From positions 1-40,608 of the forward strand of contig NZ_CP109443.1 in NCBI RefSeq assembly GCF_036227205.1: a stretch of DNA of 40,608 bases, in the 5' to 3' direction. Numbering within the stretch: position 1 is the first letter of the stretch; each line of letters starts with the position of its first letter. Position numbers and translations under genes: made by a program. Positions 7,214 through 14,906 of this stretch are shown piece by piece. The notes beneath the pieces are model-generated. The model did no database searches. It was not told the origin of the DNA and saw only the letters and a program-made list of their open reading frames with translations. This stretch comes from Amycolatopsis sp. NBC_01480. Its GTDB lineage: Bacteria > Actinomycetota > Actinomycetes > Mycobacteriales > Pseudonocardiaceae.

Positions 7214-7241
7214 CGAGCGGTATAGGTCGTTATACGGCTCG
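7214..7241. repeat. 11-bp dyad with 6-bp centre, site 2
   Basis: CGAGCGGTATA (7214-7224) and TATACGGCTCG (7231-7241) form arms with one mismatch around GGTCGT. The TAA stop of the 55-residue gene lies inside it. Format and inner arm sequence match the dyad at 3824-3853; the two flank the replication-gene block. Confidence 0.65.
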
Positions 7242-7397
7242 CTGGGGTTCGGGCTCGGTGTCGTCGCGTTGAGCCCGAGGTTTCGGCACCGGCGTCTCGG
7301 CGCTGGGGACGAACAGGTCGAGCTGGCCGCCGATCGGCGCGTGCAGGTCGACGGTGTTCTCGCGCTGGGCCCCGCGACGCTGGGTCTTGCGGCTCAC
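7230..7397 (-). CDS. 55-aa hypothetical protein, third gene of trio
   Basis: A GTG-initiated frame encodes 55 residues beginning VSRKTQRRGAQRENTVDLHA and ending EPEPQRAV. Its start overlaps the stop of the 69-residue gene (GTGA), and a convincing terminator follows 30 bases after the TAA, so it fits as the last member of a coupled three-gene unit. The N-terminus is basic and the C-terminus charged, suggesting a mostly disordered protein. No family is recognised. Confidence 0.6.
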   Translation of the reverse strand: MSRKTQRRGAQRENTVDLHAPIGGQLDLFVPSAETPVPKPRAQRDDTEPEPQRAV

Positions 7398-7603
7398 GCC
7401 GTCACCGCCTCGGCGAAGGCGCCGCTCAGCTCGTCGGCCGACTCAACGACGGGCAGCACGGCCCGGGTCGCGGCGGGCACATCGGCCGGGACCAGCGCGG
7501 ATGCGGCCGCCAATGCCTCGGCGACGTTGGCTCGGGTGGCCGTTGCGACCATCCGGCCGCCCGGGAGCTCGATCACGGCGACGTACCCGCCGGCGGCGCT
7601 CAT
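7394..7603 (-). CDS. 69-aa hypothetical protein, second gene of trio
   Basis: This small protein starts MSAAGGYVAVIELPGGRMVA and continues with alanine-rich helical sequence. The ATG overlaps the stop codon of the 109-residue gene (ATGA) and its own stop overlaps the next GTG start, so all three genes are probably translated in series. No signal peptide, cysteine or known motif is present. Confidence 0.7.
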   Translation of the reverse strand: MSAAGGYVAVIELPGGRMVATATRANVAEALAAASALVPADVPAATRAVLPVVESADELSGAFAEAVTA

Positions 7604-7929
7604 GACGCCTGCTCTTCGAGTACAGCGATCGGCTCGACGTCCTCGCGGACCGCGGCGGCCTGCAGCGGTGCGGGCAGCTCGGCGAGACGGGCACGCTCGA
7701 CCTGGCGGGCACGCTGCGCGAGGTGGTCGCGCACCTCGACCGCGCGGTCATGTGCCCGGTACATCCGGCCGAACGCCAGGCCGAGCGGCACGGCCGCCAG
7801 GCCAGCGGCGATCGGGAGGACCTCCACTCCGATGGCGACCAGGGAGCCGCCGAGCAGGAGATTCGGCGCGTCGATCAGTGCGGAATAGGCGGTCGACTTC
7901 CATACTGCCCTTGCTGGGATACTGGACAC
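7600..7929 (-). CDS. Small membrane protein, first gene of trio (109 aa)
   Basis: This 109-residue protein has a hydrophobic stretch around residues 22-55 (NLLLGGSLVAIGVEVLPIAA, then GLAAVPLGLAFGRMY), enough for one or two membrane helices, and a charged helical C-terminal half rich in Arg and Glu. The GTG start has a GAAAGGGA ribosome site. It is transcribed away from parA, and the 155-base gap between them holds the partition iterons, so the partition proteins may also influence this trio. Function unknown. Confidence 0.7.
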   Translation of the reverse strand: MSSIPARAVWKSTAYSALIDAPNLLLGGSLVAIGVEVLPIAAGLAAVPLGLAFGRMYRAHDRAVEVRDHLAQRARQVERARLAELPAPLQAAAVREDVEPIAVLEEQAS

Positions 7930-8016
7930 GGATTCGTCCCTTTCGTAGACGGTGAGTGGACGGTCCCGCCCCGGTCAGCGCTCTAATCGCCGCCCGGGGC
8001 ACCTTCTGATCATACG

Positions 8017-8048
8017 TGCTAGCAACTATGCTAGCAACGTTGCTAGCA
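8017..8048. promoter_or_regulatory. Partition iteron array 1 (three TGCTAGCA repeats)
   Basis: Copies of TGCTAGCAA sit at 8017-8025, 8029-8037 and 8041-8048 (the last lacks the final A), exactly 12 bp apart; TTGCTAGCAA is itself palindromic. The array ends about 36 bases before the chosen parA start, overlapping its expected promoter. An identical-format array occurs at 9013-9044. Ribbon-helix-helix ParB-type proteins bind such iterons as operator and centromere. Confidence 0.85.
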
Positions 8049-8084
8049 TATAAGTTGCCAACAGGTTTAGGATCAGTGCTTGTG

Positions 8085-8879
8085 ATGGAGCCAATAACAG
8101 AGATAGCAAGCTCTCTGGTAATCGCAGTGGTCAACCAGAAGGGCGGCACGGGCAAGACGACGTCGACCATCAACCTGGGCGTTGCCCTTCGGTCGTTCGG
8201 CATCCGAACGCTGGTTATCGACATGGACCAGCAGGCGAACGCGACCTCTGGGCTCGGCATCGATAGCGGAACCGCGGCGCGCACGATCTACGAAGTGCTG
8301 CACCGCGACCCGGCCGTGCGGTGCTCGCTGATGGACGCGGTCGTCGAGACGCCGTACGGCGTCATGGTCGTTCCGGGCTCGGAAGCGCTGATCGAGATCG
8401 AGCAGGGCGCGGACGATCCCGGCCGGGAGTACCGGCTTAAGAAGGCGATCGCGCGGCTTGACATGCCGCACGTGGTGCTGCTCGACTGCCCGCCTTCCCT
8501 CGGCCGTTGCACCACCATGTCCTTGATCGCAGCCCAGGTTGCGGTCGCCCCGGTTAAGCCAGGCCCCGACGAGCTCGAAGCGCTCGCGAGACTGGAGGGG
8601 ACGATCGAGAAGCTGGTGGCCAACGAAGTCAACGAGTACCTGGTACTCGGCGGCGTACTTGCCGTGGAGTACTCCGGCAGTAGCGAGCTGCACAAGGACA
8701 TCCGTAAGAGGCTGAGCAGGCGATACGGCAAGCGGTATCTCGGCGAGGTGTCGAAGACGGTGCGAGTCGGCGAGGCGAAGGCACGGAAGCGCCCGCTGGT
8801 GATCGAGTTCCCGGACTCGACGGCGGCGCAGGACTACATGGCCATCGGCCGAGGAATCGCTTCGAGGATCGCGTCATGA
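8085..8879 (+). CDS. parA: ParA-family partition ATPase
   Basis: This 264-residue ATPase has the deviant Walker A motif KGGTGKTTS (residues 19-27), Walker A' in LVIDMDQQANATSG and Walker B in VVLLDCPPS, as in ParA/MinD partition ATPases. It drives active plasmid segregation over the nucleoid with its DNA-binding partner. I chose ATG at 8085: the frame is open back to 8016, but that extension would translate the iteron array, and the homologous core begins at SSLVIAVVNQKGG. The short N-terminus without an HTH is typical of type Ib ParA proteins, which leave autoregulation to a small ParB. Its stop overlaps the next ATG (ATGA). Confidence 0.93.
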   Translation: MEPITEIASSLVIAVVNQKGGTGKTTSTINLGVALRSFGIRTLVIDMDQQANATSGLGIDSGTAARTIYEVLHRDPAVRCSLMDAVVETPYGVMVVPGSEALIEIEQGADDPGREYRLKKAIARLDMPHVVLLDCPPSLGRCTTMSLIAAQVAVAPVKPGPDELEALARLEGTIEKLVANEVNEYLVLGGVLAVEYSGSSELHKDIRKRLSRRYGKRYLGEVSKTVRVGEAKARKRPLVIEFPDSTAAQDYMAIGRGIASRIAS

Positions 8880-9304
8880 CCAAAGACAAGGGCCTTCCCG
8901 ACGACGTCGACCCGTTCGCGCGCCGCGCTGCGGCCGCCGGATCGTTCCTGCCGCCGCCTCCTCCGCCGGATGACAAAGAAGCTCCGGACCAGCAGGAATC
9001 CCCTTCCGACTCTGCTAGCAACAATGCTAGCAACTCTGCTAGCATTGGGGCAGGCAAGGGTAAGGAGGGGACTTCGGTGTCGACGACTATGGAGGAGACG
9101 GTGGCCACGCCACCCCCGCCTCCGACGAAAGAGCCGATTGGACGCACGCAGATGAACGCACGCGTGCTGACGGACCGGTTCAAGCTGCTGAAGAAGTACC
9201 AGCACAAGCACGGCGCCACGATGCAAGCGGTCGTCGACCAGATGCTCGACGAGTACTTGATCAACCGCGGGCTGCTGCCCCGCGTTGACGACTTCCAGCA
9301 ATAA
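8876..9304 (+). CDS. ParB-like ribbon-helix-helix centromere-binding protein
   Basis: This 142-residue protein has a long disordered N-terminal half with polyproline runs and, at its C-terminus, a ribbon-helix-helix-like segment (about 91-134: TQMNARVLTDRFKLLKKYQH and then MQAVVDQMLDEYLINRG). Overlap with parA makes it the likely centromere-binding partner of a type Ib partition system. Unusually, codons 46-57 (SASNNASNSAS) consist of three iterons, the same array found upstream of parA. The disordered region thus doubles as a DNA site. RHH assignment is from pattern, not from a search. Confidence 0.82.
   Translation: MTKDKGLPDDVDPFARRAAAAGSFLPPPPPPDDKEAPDQQESPSDSASNNASNSASIGAGKGKEGTSVSTTMEETVATPPPPPTKEPIGRTQMNARVLTDRFKLLKKYQHKHGATMQAVVDQMLDEYLINRGLLPRVDDFQQ
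9013..9044. repeat. Partition iteron array 2, inside the parB-like gene
   Basis: TGCTAGCAA occurs at 9013-9021 and 9025-9033, and TGCTAGCA at 9037-9044, again at 12-bp spacing and with the last copy ending in T, like array 1. It lies wholly within coding sequence and encodes a low-complexity Ser/Asn/Ala tract. It probably serves as a second ParB-binding site or centromere. Confidence 0.85.
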
Positions 9305-9309
9305 AAGAA

Positions 9310-9340
9310 GCCCCGGGTGGTGTAGGGCACCAGCCGGGGC
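9310..9340. terminator. Hairpin between parB-like gene and membrane gene
   Basis: GCCCCGG (9310-9316) pairs with CCGGGGC (9334-9340), with inner GGTG/CACC pairing. A T-rich tail (TTCTTTTAT) exists only on the minus strand; on the plus strand it is a GC hairpin without T tract. It may reduce read-through from parAB into the membrane gene. Confidence 0.5.
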
Positions 9341-9364
9341 GATGGACACAGATTGGAACCGACT

Positions 9365-10570
9365 ATGTCCGAGACCAATGGTACGGCCTTGCCTACCAGC
9401 ACGAACGGCACCAATGGGGGGACGGCGATGCTGAAGCGCAACGGCTTCGCGAAGCTGCTGCCGCTCGCGGCCGAGACCAGGGCGAAGACGGGGGAGCGGC
9501 CCGTCGAGCCGCCCGCCGCGCCGAGCTCGCCGGCGGCGAAGCCGTCGAAGCTCCCGAAGGCCGCGAAGCTCTCGGCGGCCGAGCAGGTCGAGCGGGACCT
9601 GGCCGACGCGCAGCTGCAGGTCCACAAGGACCGGAGCATGGTCGAGCTGCAGGCCGACACCGCACGGCTGGACAAGCTCTCGCCGGGCGAGCGGAAGGCG
9701 GAGCGGAAGCAGGCGGAGAAGCTGCGCGCGGCCGAGAGGAAGCTGCAGCTGCTCCAGAAGTCCACCGATGTCAGCCAGCGGACCAGCGCGTTCAAGGCTG
9801 AGGCGAAGATGGCGGGCGACGCGCAGAGTGAGCAGGTGTGGCAGGCGCGGGCGAAGGCGCGGCGTGTCCGGCTGATGGATCCGACGTCGCGGCTGGCCAC
9901 GATCTACCGGTCGCAGCTGGCGACGTCGACGGTGCTGATGCTGCTCGCGGCGATCGGCATCGTGTGGTGCTCGGTGACGGTGGGGCAGTCGCTCGGCGGC
10001 GGGCTCTCGTACACGATCGAGCCGCTGTTCTCCGTGCCGCTGCTGGTGATCATGGCGCTGCACGCCCTGGCCGCGCAGAACCGCACCACGTTCCTGGAGG
10101 ACATCCAGGCGTGGAAGGTGCGCGCGGTCGAGATCGCGCTGTTCGCGATCACGATCGGCCTGCAGGTCTCGGCGGTGCTGCCCAAGCTGGCGTCCGCGGG
10201 AGCGAACAGCGCGACGCTGCTGATCACGCACCTGTTCCCGCCCGCGCTGATCGTGCTCGCGGTGACGCTGCAGCCGATGGCCTCGGCGTTCATGTCGCGG
10301 CTGCTGACCACGGTGTACATCGAGGCCGGGGTGGACACGAAGCGCCTCGGGTCCGATGAGGTCAACCTGCTGCAGCGGGTGAAGACGATCAACACGCTGT
10401 GGGTCGCCGGACAGCTTCGCTCGGCGAACCCGGAAGACCCGGCCGACAAGTCCGCGGGTCCCTCGGTGAAGGCCGTGCAGGACGTGCTCGGCATCCGCAA
10501 GGAAGCCGTGCAGGCCGGTGTCGACGGCTGGTGGCAGATGTACGGACCTGCGGAAACGCACCGGCCGTAG
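9365..10570 (+). CDS. Four-helix membrane protein with coiled-coil N-terminus, Spd-like
   Basis: The 401-residue protein has a Pro/Ala-rich start, a highly charged coiled-coil region (about 70-165) and four hydrophobic helices (about 187-207, 220-236, 252-273, 288-306), with a soluble tail of some 95 residues. This layout resembles the Spd/DUF2637-like membrane proteins of actinobacterial conjugative plasmids, which are linked to intramycelial spread; I cannot confirm homology by eye. ATG 9365 is chosen; ATG 9430, with a GGGGGG ribosome site, is a good alternative that removes 22 residues. The 13-mer GGACCTGCGGAAA (10544-10556) lies in its last codons. Confidence 0.7.
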   Translation: MSETNGTALPTSTNGTNGGTAMLKRNGFAKLLPLAAETRAKTGERPVEPPAAPSSPAAKPSKLPKAAKLSAAEQVERDLADAQLQVHKDRSMVELQADTARLDKLSPGERKAERKQAEKLRAAERKLQLLQKSTDVSQRTSAFKAEAKMAGDAQSEQVWQARAKARRVRLMDPTSRLATIYRSQLATSTVLMLLAAIGIVWCSVTVGQSLGGGLSYTIEPLFSVPLLVIMALHALAAQNRTTFLEDIQAWKVRAVEIALFAITIGLQVSAVLPKLASAGANSATLLITHLFPPALIVLAVTLQPMASAFMSRLLTTVYIEAGVDTKRLGSDEVNLLQRVKTINTLWVAGQLRSANPEDPADKSAGPSVKAVQDVLGIRKEAVQAGVDGWWQMYGPAETHRP

Positions 10571-10592
10571 CCTGACCAGCAGGACGAACAAG

Positions 10593-10622
10593 AGCCCCCG
10601 GGACTTCGGTCCCGGGGGCTTT
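10593..10622. terminator. Bidirectional terminator, TTCG tetraloop
   Basis: AGCCCCCGGGAC pairs perfectly with GTCCCGGGGGCT around a TTCG tetraloop and is followed by TTTG on the plus strand. It separates the plus-strand membrane gene (ends 10570) from the convergent minus-strand dehydrogenase (ends 10640). Confidence 0.85.
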
Positions 10623-10639
10623 GTCGTGGGGGAGGGCGG

Positions 10640-11575
10640 CTACTTCGTCCGGCGCTCGACCACGACGTTCGACGGCGTGCTGCCGCCGAGCACCGCGCGG
10701 ATCTGCTCGGCAGCGACGCCGTAGCAGAGCGCGGACGTCCCGGGCACGGTCCGGGACATGTGCGGGCTGATGATCACCCCGGGGCTGGTCCAGAGCGGGT
10801 GATCGGCCGGAAGTGGCTCGGGGTCGGTGACGTCGAGCGCGGCCCGCAGCCGTTCGGCCTTGAGCTCGGCGACCAGCGCGTCCGTGTCGACGATCCGGCC
10901 GCGCGCGGCGTTGACCAGCAGGGCGCCGTCCGGCATGGCGGCCAGGAACGTGTCGTCCACCAGGCCCTCGGTCTCGGGTGTGAGCGGCGCGAGGATCACC
11001 ACGACGTCGTGCTCGGGGAGCAGGGCGGGCAGCTCGTCGGCGGTGTGGACGCCGGCGCGGGCGTTGCGGACCACCAGCGTGGCCTCGGCCTCGAAGGCGG
11101 GCAGCCTCCTGGCGACGGCCATCCCGATGGCGCCGGCGCCCACGATCAGGACGCGCTTGCCCGCGAGCGTGTCCGCGTCGACCTTGCGGTGCGCCCACGT
11201 GCCGCGGTCCTGGTAGCGCACCAGCGCGGGCCACTGCCGGTACAGCGCGAGGATCGCCGAGAGCACCCATTCCGAGACGGGCCCGGCGACGGCCCCGCGG
11301 GCGGTCGCGAGCAGGACGTCGGCGGGGACGTCGCCGGACCACTCGTCGGCTCCGGCGGTGAGTAGCTGGACAAGCTGCAGGTCCGGGAGCTGCGCCAGCA
11401 GGGGAATCGGGCGGTGGCTACCGCGGTAGGGCGGAATGAGAACACCCGCCGAGCGGTGCTCGGCGGGCAGTTCCGGCGCGGCCGGGGCGTAGCGCACAAC
11501 CTCGACGCCGTCGACGTCGGCGAGCAGCTGGGCGCCCACCTCGTCGTCGTGCTCCTGGCTGACAAGAACCTGCAT
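10640..11575 (-). CDS. D-2-hydroxyacid dehydrogenase family protein
   Basis: This 311-residue enzyme shows the family layout: an N-terminal catalytic half, a Rossmann NAD(P)-binding motif GAGAIG (146-151) with basic R170 after the second strand, and catalytic Arg225 (NAARGR), Glu253 (DPEPLP) and His272 (SPHMS). It should reduce a 2-keto acid or oxidise a D-2-hydroxy acid using NAD(P)H in the cytoplasm; the substrate cannot be read from the sequence. It follows the GntR-kinase gene by 27 bases on the same strand, so the two form a regulated metabolic cargo operon that stands out from the maintenance and transfer genes. Confidence 0.88.
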   Translation of the reverse strand: MQVLVSQEHDDEVGAQLLADVDGVEVVRYAPAAPELPAEHRSAGVLIPPYRGSHRPIPLLAQLPDLQLVQLLTAGADEWSGDVPADVLLATARGAVAGPVSEWVLSAILALYRQWPALVRYQDRGTWAHRKVDADTLAGKRVLIVGAGAIGMAVARRLPAFEAEATLVVRNARAGVHTADELPALLPEHDVVVILAPLTPETEGLVDDTFLAAMPDGALLVNAARGRIVDTDALVAELKAERLRAALDVTDPEPLPADHPLWTSPGVIISPHMSRTVPGTSALCYGVAAEQIRAVLGGSTPSNVVVERRTK

Positions 11576-11602
11576 TCGGGCCCTTTCTCGTGGCCCGCCG
11601 GT

Positions 11603-12475
11603 TCATCGGTGGGCGTGCACTCCCCACCGTTCCAGCACCTGCTCGGTCTGCTTGTGCAGGGGCGGGTCCTGGATCGAGTTGTTCAGGATGACGTGCTGGG
11701 CCATGGCCGGGGTGTACGTCATGTCCAGCCCGGCGACGTAGGCGTCCCAATTCTCGAGCTTGTAGTCGTCGCGGGCGGCGCCGCGCCGGCGGAGGTAGGT
11801 CCGCATGCTCTCCTCGTCGCAGCGCACCCACAGGCCCCGGACCTGCGCGGAGTGCGCGCTGAAGTCCGCGATGAACCGCTGGCACCACGCCGGGTCCTTC
11901 AGCTCCTTGGTGAACGGCGCCGTCACGATGACGCTGTTGCCGCAGGCGACGTTCTCCAACGCGACCTCGCGCAGCGACTCGTACTCGGCCGGGCGGATCT
12001 TGGTCAGGTAGGTCTCGCTCTCGCGGTCGCGCGGGTCCAGGCCGAGCGAGCGCAGCATCGACTCGACGACCGGCCGGGTGATCGAGTCCTTGTCGAGCAT
12101 CGCCCACCCGGTCGCGCGGGCGATGATCCGGCCGGTCTCGGTCTTGCCGGACCCGGCGTAGCCGCCGACGACGATCACCATCGGCTCCGGACGGCGGCTC
12201 CCGCCGCGTTCGTGCTGGTCCGGGCCCGGGTAGTTCACCAGGCGGCCCGCGCGGTCGCGGTTGATGACCAGTCCCTCGTCGGCCAGCTGCGCCATGGCGC
12301 GGGTGATCGTGGCGACGGAGGTCTTCCACTCGTCGGCGAGCACGCGCGTGGTGGGCAGCTGCTCCTGGTGCCGGTACTTCCCGGCCTCGATGTCGGTGCG
12401 GAAGGCGCGCGCGACCTCCAGGACGCTGCTGCCTCGCTGCAGATCTCCGGGTCCGGTCACGGCACTCTCCGTCAA
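11603..12475 (-). CDS. GntR-type regulator fused to a P-loop kinase
   Basis: Residues 15-82 form a GntR-family winged helix (EQLPTTRVLADEWKTSVATI, with ADEGLVINRDRAGR as the wing). After a linker, a P-loop NTP-binding domain begins at MVIVVGGYAGSGKTETG (Walker A 104-112) and continues to the C-terminus with a small-molecule-kinase-like pattern. The fusion suggests a regulator whose DNA binding responds to a phosphorylatable ligand, or a kinase that controls its own operon. Perfect inverted 12-mers at 12487-12498 and 12599-12610 lie immediately upstream and are likely operator sequences. Overlap-like spacing to the dehydrogenase suggests one operon. Confidence 0.8.
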   Translation of the reverse strand: MTESAVTGPGDLQRGSSVLEVARAFRTDIEAGKYRHQEQLPTTRVLADEWKTSVATITRAMAQLADEGLVINRDRAGRLVNYPGPDQHERGGSRRPEPMVIVVGGYAGSGKTETGRIIARATGWAMLDKDSITRPVVESMLRSLGLDPRDRESETYLTKIRPAEYESLREVALENVACGNSVIVTAPFTKELKDPAWCQRFIADFSAHSAQVRGLWVRCDEESMRTYLRRRGAARDDYKLENWDAYVAGLDMTYTPAMAQHVILNNSIQDPPLHKQTEQVLERWGVHAHR

Positions 12476-12486
12476 CTAGTGGAACA

Positions 12487-12627
12487 AGTCTGAATCAGAT
12501 AGTAACAGGCTGGACCAGTGATCGGCAGTGTGAACCGCTCCCCAGCTGGTGGAAATCTCCGGACCAGCAGGAATCTTGAAATACCCACTTGCGTAGCACT
12601 GATTCAGACTGTTACAGTCTGGTACAG
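12487..12627. promoter_or_regulatory. Mirrored operators between GntR-kinase and transfer genes
   Basis: AGTCTGAATCAG (12487-12498) and CTGATTCAGACT (12599-12610) are exact inverted copies. Each is followed by a similar extension, (T)GTTACAGTCTGGTACAG on the plus strand at 12611-12627 and TGTTACTATCTGATTCAG on the minus strand. A plus-strand promoter TTGCGT-N18-TACAGT overlaps the right copy. A regulator such as the adjacent GntR protein could therefore control both its own operon and the transfer genes from 12665. Between the copies lies a 19-bp sequence shared with 8982-9000. Confidence 0.65.
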
Positions 12628-12664
12628 CAAGAGGGACACGGAACACAGAACGAGGGTGGACACG

Positions 12665-12859
12665 ATGGCGATCATCTACTGGCTGACCGGGGCTTTCGCA
12701 CTTGCGGCGCTCGTCTGCGTCCGTTCGCGAGCAGCGGCCCCGGGGATGTTCTTCACCGCGTTGACCATCGTGCTGCTGATGATCACGCCGGTCGGGCACG
12801 ACGTCCTCGGCTTCCTCTTCCAGACCGGCTCGAAGATCGCGGAAGGCGGAGCCAAGTGA
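12665..12859 (+). CDS. Small membrane protein (64 aa), head of transfer operon
   Basis: ATG 12665 follows GAGGGTGG. The 64-residue protein has two hydrophobic helices (about 2-20, IIYWLTGAFALAALVCV; and about 27-45, MFFTALTIVLLMITPVG) and a short polar tail. Its stop codon overlaps the GTG of the next gene. It heads the run leading to the VirD4-like coupling protein, so a membrane accessory role in DNA transfer is plausible, but no family is recognised. A longer in-frame extension back to 12518 crosses the promoter and is rejected. Confidence 0.75.
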   Translation: MAIIYWLTGAFALAALVCVRSRAAAPGMFFTALTIVLLMITPVGHDVLGFLFQTGSKIAEGGAK

Positions 12860-13155
12860 TCAAGCGACTGCAGGACGTAATGGACGTCCTCGACGAACGT
12901 CTCAGCGACGGAATGGATCACCACGCCGAACGCAGCGGCTGGACGGTCGAGCGATCGGGCCGGTTCGGGCTGACCAGGACCTACGTCCGGCGGCAGTGCG
13001 GCAAGACGAACAGCGACGCGGAACCGAACCTCGCGCGCGAAGGTCGAACTGATGTTTACCCTGGAAGGCACCAGGTCGGAGACACCGACGTGGTTTTGGC
13101 GTGGCGGGAACTGGATTCGGCCTCCGGCCCCCGCCACTCGACACAAGGAGAGTGA
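12856..13155 (+). CDS. Hypothetical protein (99 aa), coupled to the membrane gene
   Basis: A GTG overlapping the previous stop (GTGA) opens a 99-residue frame beginning VIKRLQDVMDVLDERLSDGM and ending in SGPRHSTQGE. It is polar, with a strand-rich middle (WTVERSGRFGLTRTYVRRQC) and no membrane segment. It ends eight bases before the coupling-protein start, so it is co-transcribed with it. Function not recognised; a transfer accessory role is suggested only by position. Confidence 0.7.
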   Translation: MIKRLQDVMDVLDERLSDGMDHHAERSGWTVERSGRFGLTRTYVRRQCGKTNSDAEPNLAREGRTDVYPGRHQVGDTDVVLAWRELDSASGPRHSTQGE

Positions 13156-13163
13156 ACCTCCGT

Positions 13164-14906
13164 ATGTCTAGCAACGAGTTTGACACGTCCCGTGACGTCA
13201 AGACAGGACTGGGTGGGGCCGCGCTGCTGGCCGGTTCCATCGGCATCGGCCAGCTGCCCTACGACAGCGTGGACAGCATCTACCAGCCCGTCGCGCACGT
13301 CGTCGACACCGCGCTCACGGTCGGCGGGGTCGCCGGCGGCCTGCTGGTCGCCGGATCGGTCGCCCACGGCTTCTACGGCAACAGCCGCACCGCCCACCGG
13401 CGCCGGGTCTTCCACGCGCCCGGCTGGGCCAACCGACACAGCTTCGCCGACCATCTCGGCGCGAAGGCGATCCGCCGGGCCGGGCAGCAGACCCGGCCCT
13501 CGCTGGCCAACCGGGCCGACCGGCGCGCGGCCAAGGCGACGAACTCCGACTTTGGCCAGTTCCTCGGCAAGGCGGTGACGGGCTTCCGCCCGGCCCGCGG
13601 CTCCGAGGTCTTCGCCGACTTCCAGAAGTCCCTGCTCTTCGTCGCCCCGCCGGGCGCGGGCAAGACGGCCCTGATGCTGCACTCGCTGATGGACGCCCCC
13701 GGCTCGGTGCTGGCGACCTCGACGAAGCCGGACATCTACACGCTGACCTCCGAGCTGCGCGCCGAGCTCGGCCCGGTGTACCTGTTCAACCCGCAGAACG
13801 TCGGCGGGCTGCTGAGCACCTTCGGGTGGGACCCGCTGATCGGGTGCGAGCACTACCAGGTCGCGCAGGACCGGGCCACGGCCCTGGTCAAGGGCACGCG
13901 GGCGATCACCGCCATGCAGGAAGCCAGCTGGGGCGAGAAGTGCGTCGAGATCATGAGCAAGTACCTCATGGCGGCCCGGCTGTGGGGACAGGACCTCCGG
14001 GCCGTCGCATACTGGCTGGCGCACCCGGACGACGAGACCGCGGTCCGCATCCTGCAGCAGTTCCCGAGCCACGTCCCGGACGGCTGGGCGGCGTCACTGG
14101 AGGCGGAGATGCGCTCCAGCGCGGACCGCATGAAGGGCTCGATCTGGAGCCTGGCGCGCGGCTCGGTGTCGTTCATGTCGAACCCGGTGATCGCGCAGGC
14201 GTGCACCAAGGGCGCCGGGGAATCCTTTAACGTCAAGGAATTCGCGCTCTCGCGCGGCACGCTGTACCTGCTCGGCGACAGCTCCGACGAGACGATCGCG
14301 CCGCTGCTGGCGGCCCTGACCGACTACGTGTACCGCGACTTCAAGGCGCTGGCACAGGTCCAGCCCGGCGAGCGCCTGGACCCGCCGTTCGGGTTCTTCC
14401 TCGATGAGGTCACCAAGATCACGCCCGTGCCGCTGGCCGACTGGGCCGCGGACATCCGCAGCCACGGCGGCTACATCACGGCCATCACGCAGTCGTTCGC
14501 GCAGATCGAGGACCGCTGGGGCAAGGAAGGCTTGGCCGCGATCAAGGGCCTGTTCTCGAAGGTGATCCTGCCCGGCATCCAGAATCTGCAGGATCTGGAG
14601 GAGCTGTCCAAGCTGGTCGGCACCCGGGAGGTCGACGCCGTGAGCGAGGGCGAGACCGACAGCGCCTCGGGCCGGTCGAAGTCGCGCAACCGCAGCAAGC
14701 GCAAGGAGCTGATCCTGCCGCCGGAGGACATCCGGATGCTGCCCCCGATGCACGCGCTGATCATGATCAACGAGTCGAAGGCGGTCGTGACGAAGTTCAA
14801 GCACGGCCAGATCCGGGCCAAGAAGATGACCGAGGGCCTGCGGGCGGCCAAGGCCAAGGCTCGGCCCGACGACCCGGGCACCGTGAACGCGCAGGTGACG
14901 GCGTGA
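13164..14906 (+). CDS. VirD4/TraG-like type IV coupling protein
   Basis: This 580-residue ATPase has two N-terminal hydrophobic segments (about 15-30 and 46-70), Walker A APPGAGKT (161-168), the TSTKPDIY segment typical of VirD4/TraG/TraD proteins, and Walker B GFFLDEVTKI followed by a SHGGYITAITQS motif III. Such proteins form hexamers at the membrane that dock the relaxosome and pump DNA. ATG 13164 is chosen, with AAGGAG 13 bases upstream; a GTG at 13152 is possible. It is shorter than many TraG proteins. Its C-terminus is basic and its stop overlaps the next gene (GTGA). It pairs functionally with the TraA relaxase downstream. Confidence 0.9.
   Translation: MSSNEFDTSRDVKTGLGGAALLAGSIGIGQLPYDSVDSIYQPVAHVVDTALTVGGVAGGLLVAGSVAHGFYGNSRTAHRRRVFHAPGWANRHSFADHLGAKAIRRAGQQTRPSLANRADRRAAKATNSDFGQFLGKAVTGFRPARGSEVFADFQKSLLFVAPPGAGKTALMLHSLMDAPGSVLATSTKPDIYTLTSELRAELGPVYLFNPQNVGGLLSTFGWDPLIGCEHYQVAQDRATALVKGTRAITAMQEASWGEKCVEIMSKYLMAARLWGQDLRAVAYWLAHPDDETAVRILQQFPSHVPDGWAASLEAEMRSSADRMKGSIWSLARGSVSFMSNPVIAQACTKGAGESFNVKEFALSRGTLYLLGDSSDETIAPLLAALTDYVYRDFKALAQVQPGERLDPPFGFFLDEVTKITPVPLADWAADIRSHGGYITAITQSFAQIEDRWGKEGLAAIKGLFSKVILPGIQNLQDLEELSKLVGTREVDAVSEGETDSASGRSKSRNRSKRKELILPPEDIRMLPPMHALIMINESKAVVTKFKHGQIRAKKMTEGLRAAKAKARPDDPGTVNAQVTA

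Noticed and set aside
7394..7929. Toxin-antitoxin pair in the minus-strand trio
   Set aside because: Size and coupling fit loosely, but the first protein is a membrane protein and none shows a known toxin or antitoxin motif.
8016..8084. Upstream extension of ParA (start at 8016)
   Set aside because: It would translate the iteron array, and ParA homology begins after 8085.
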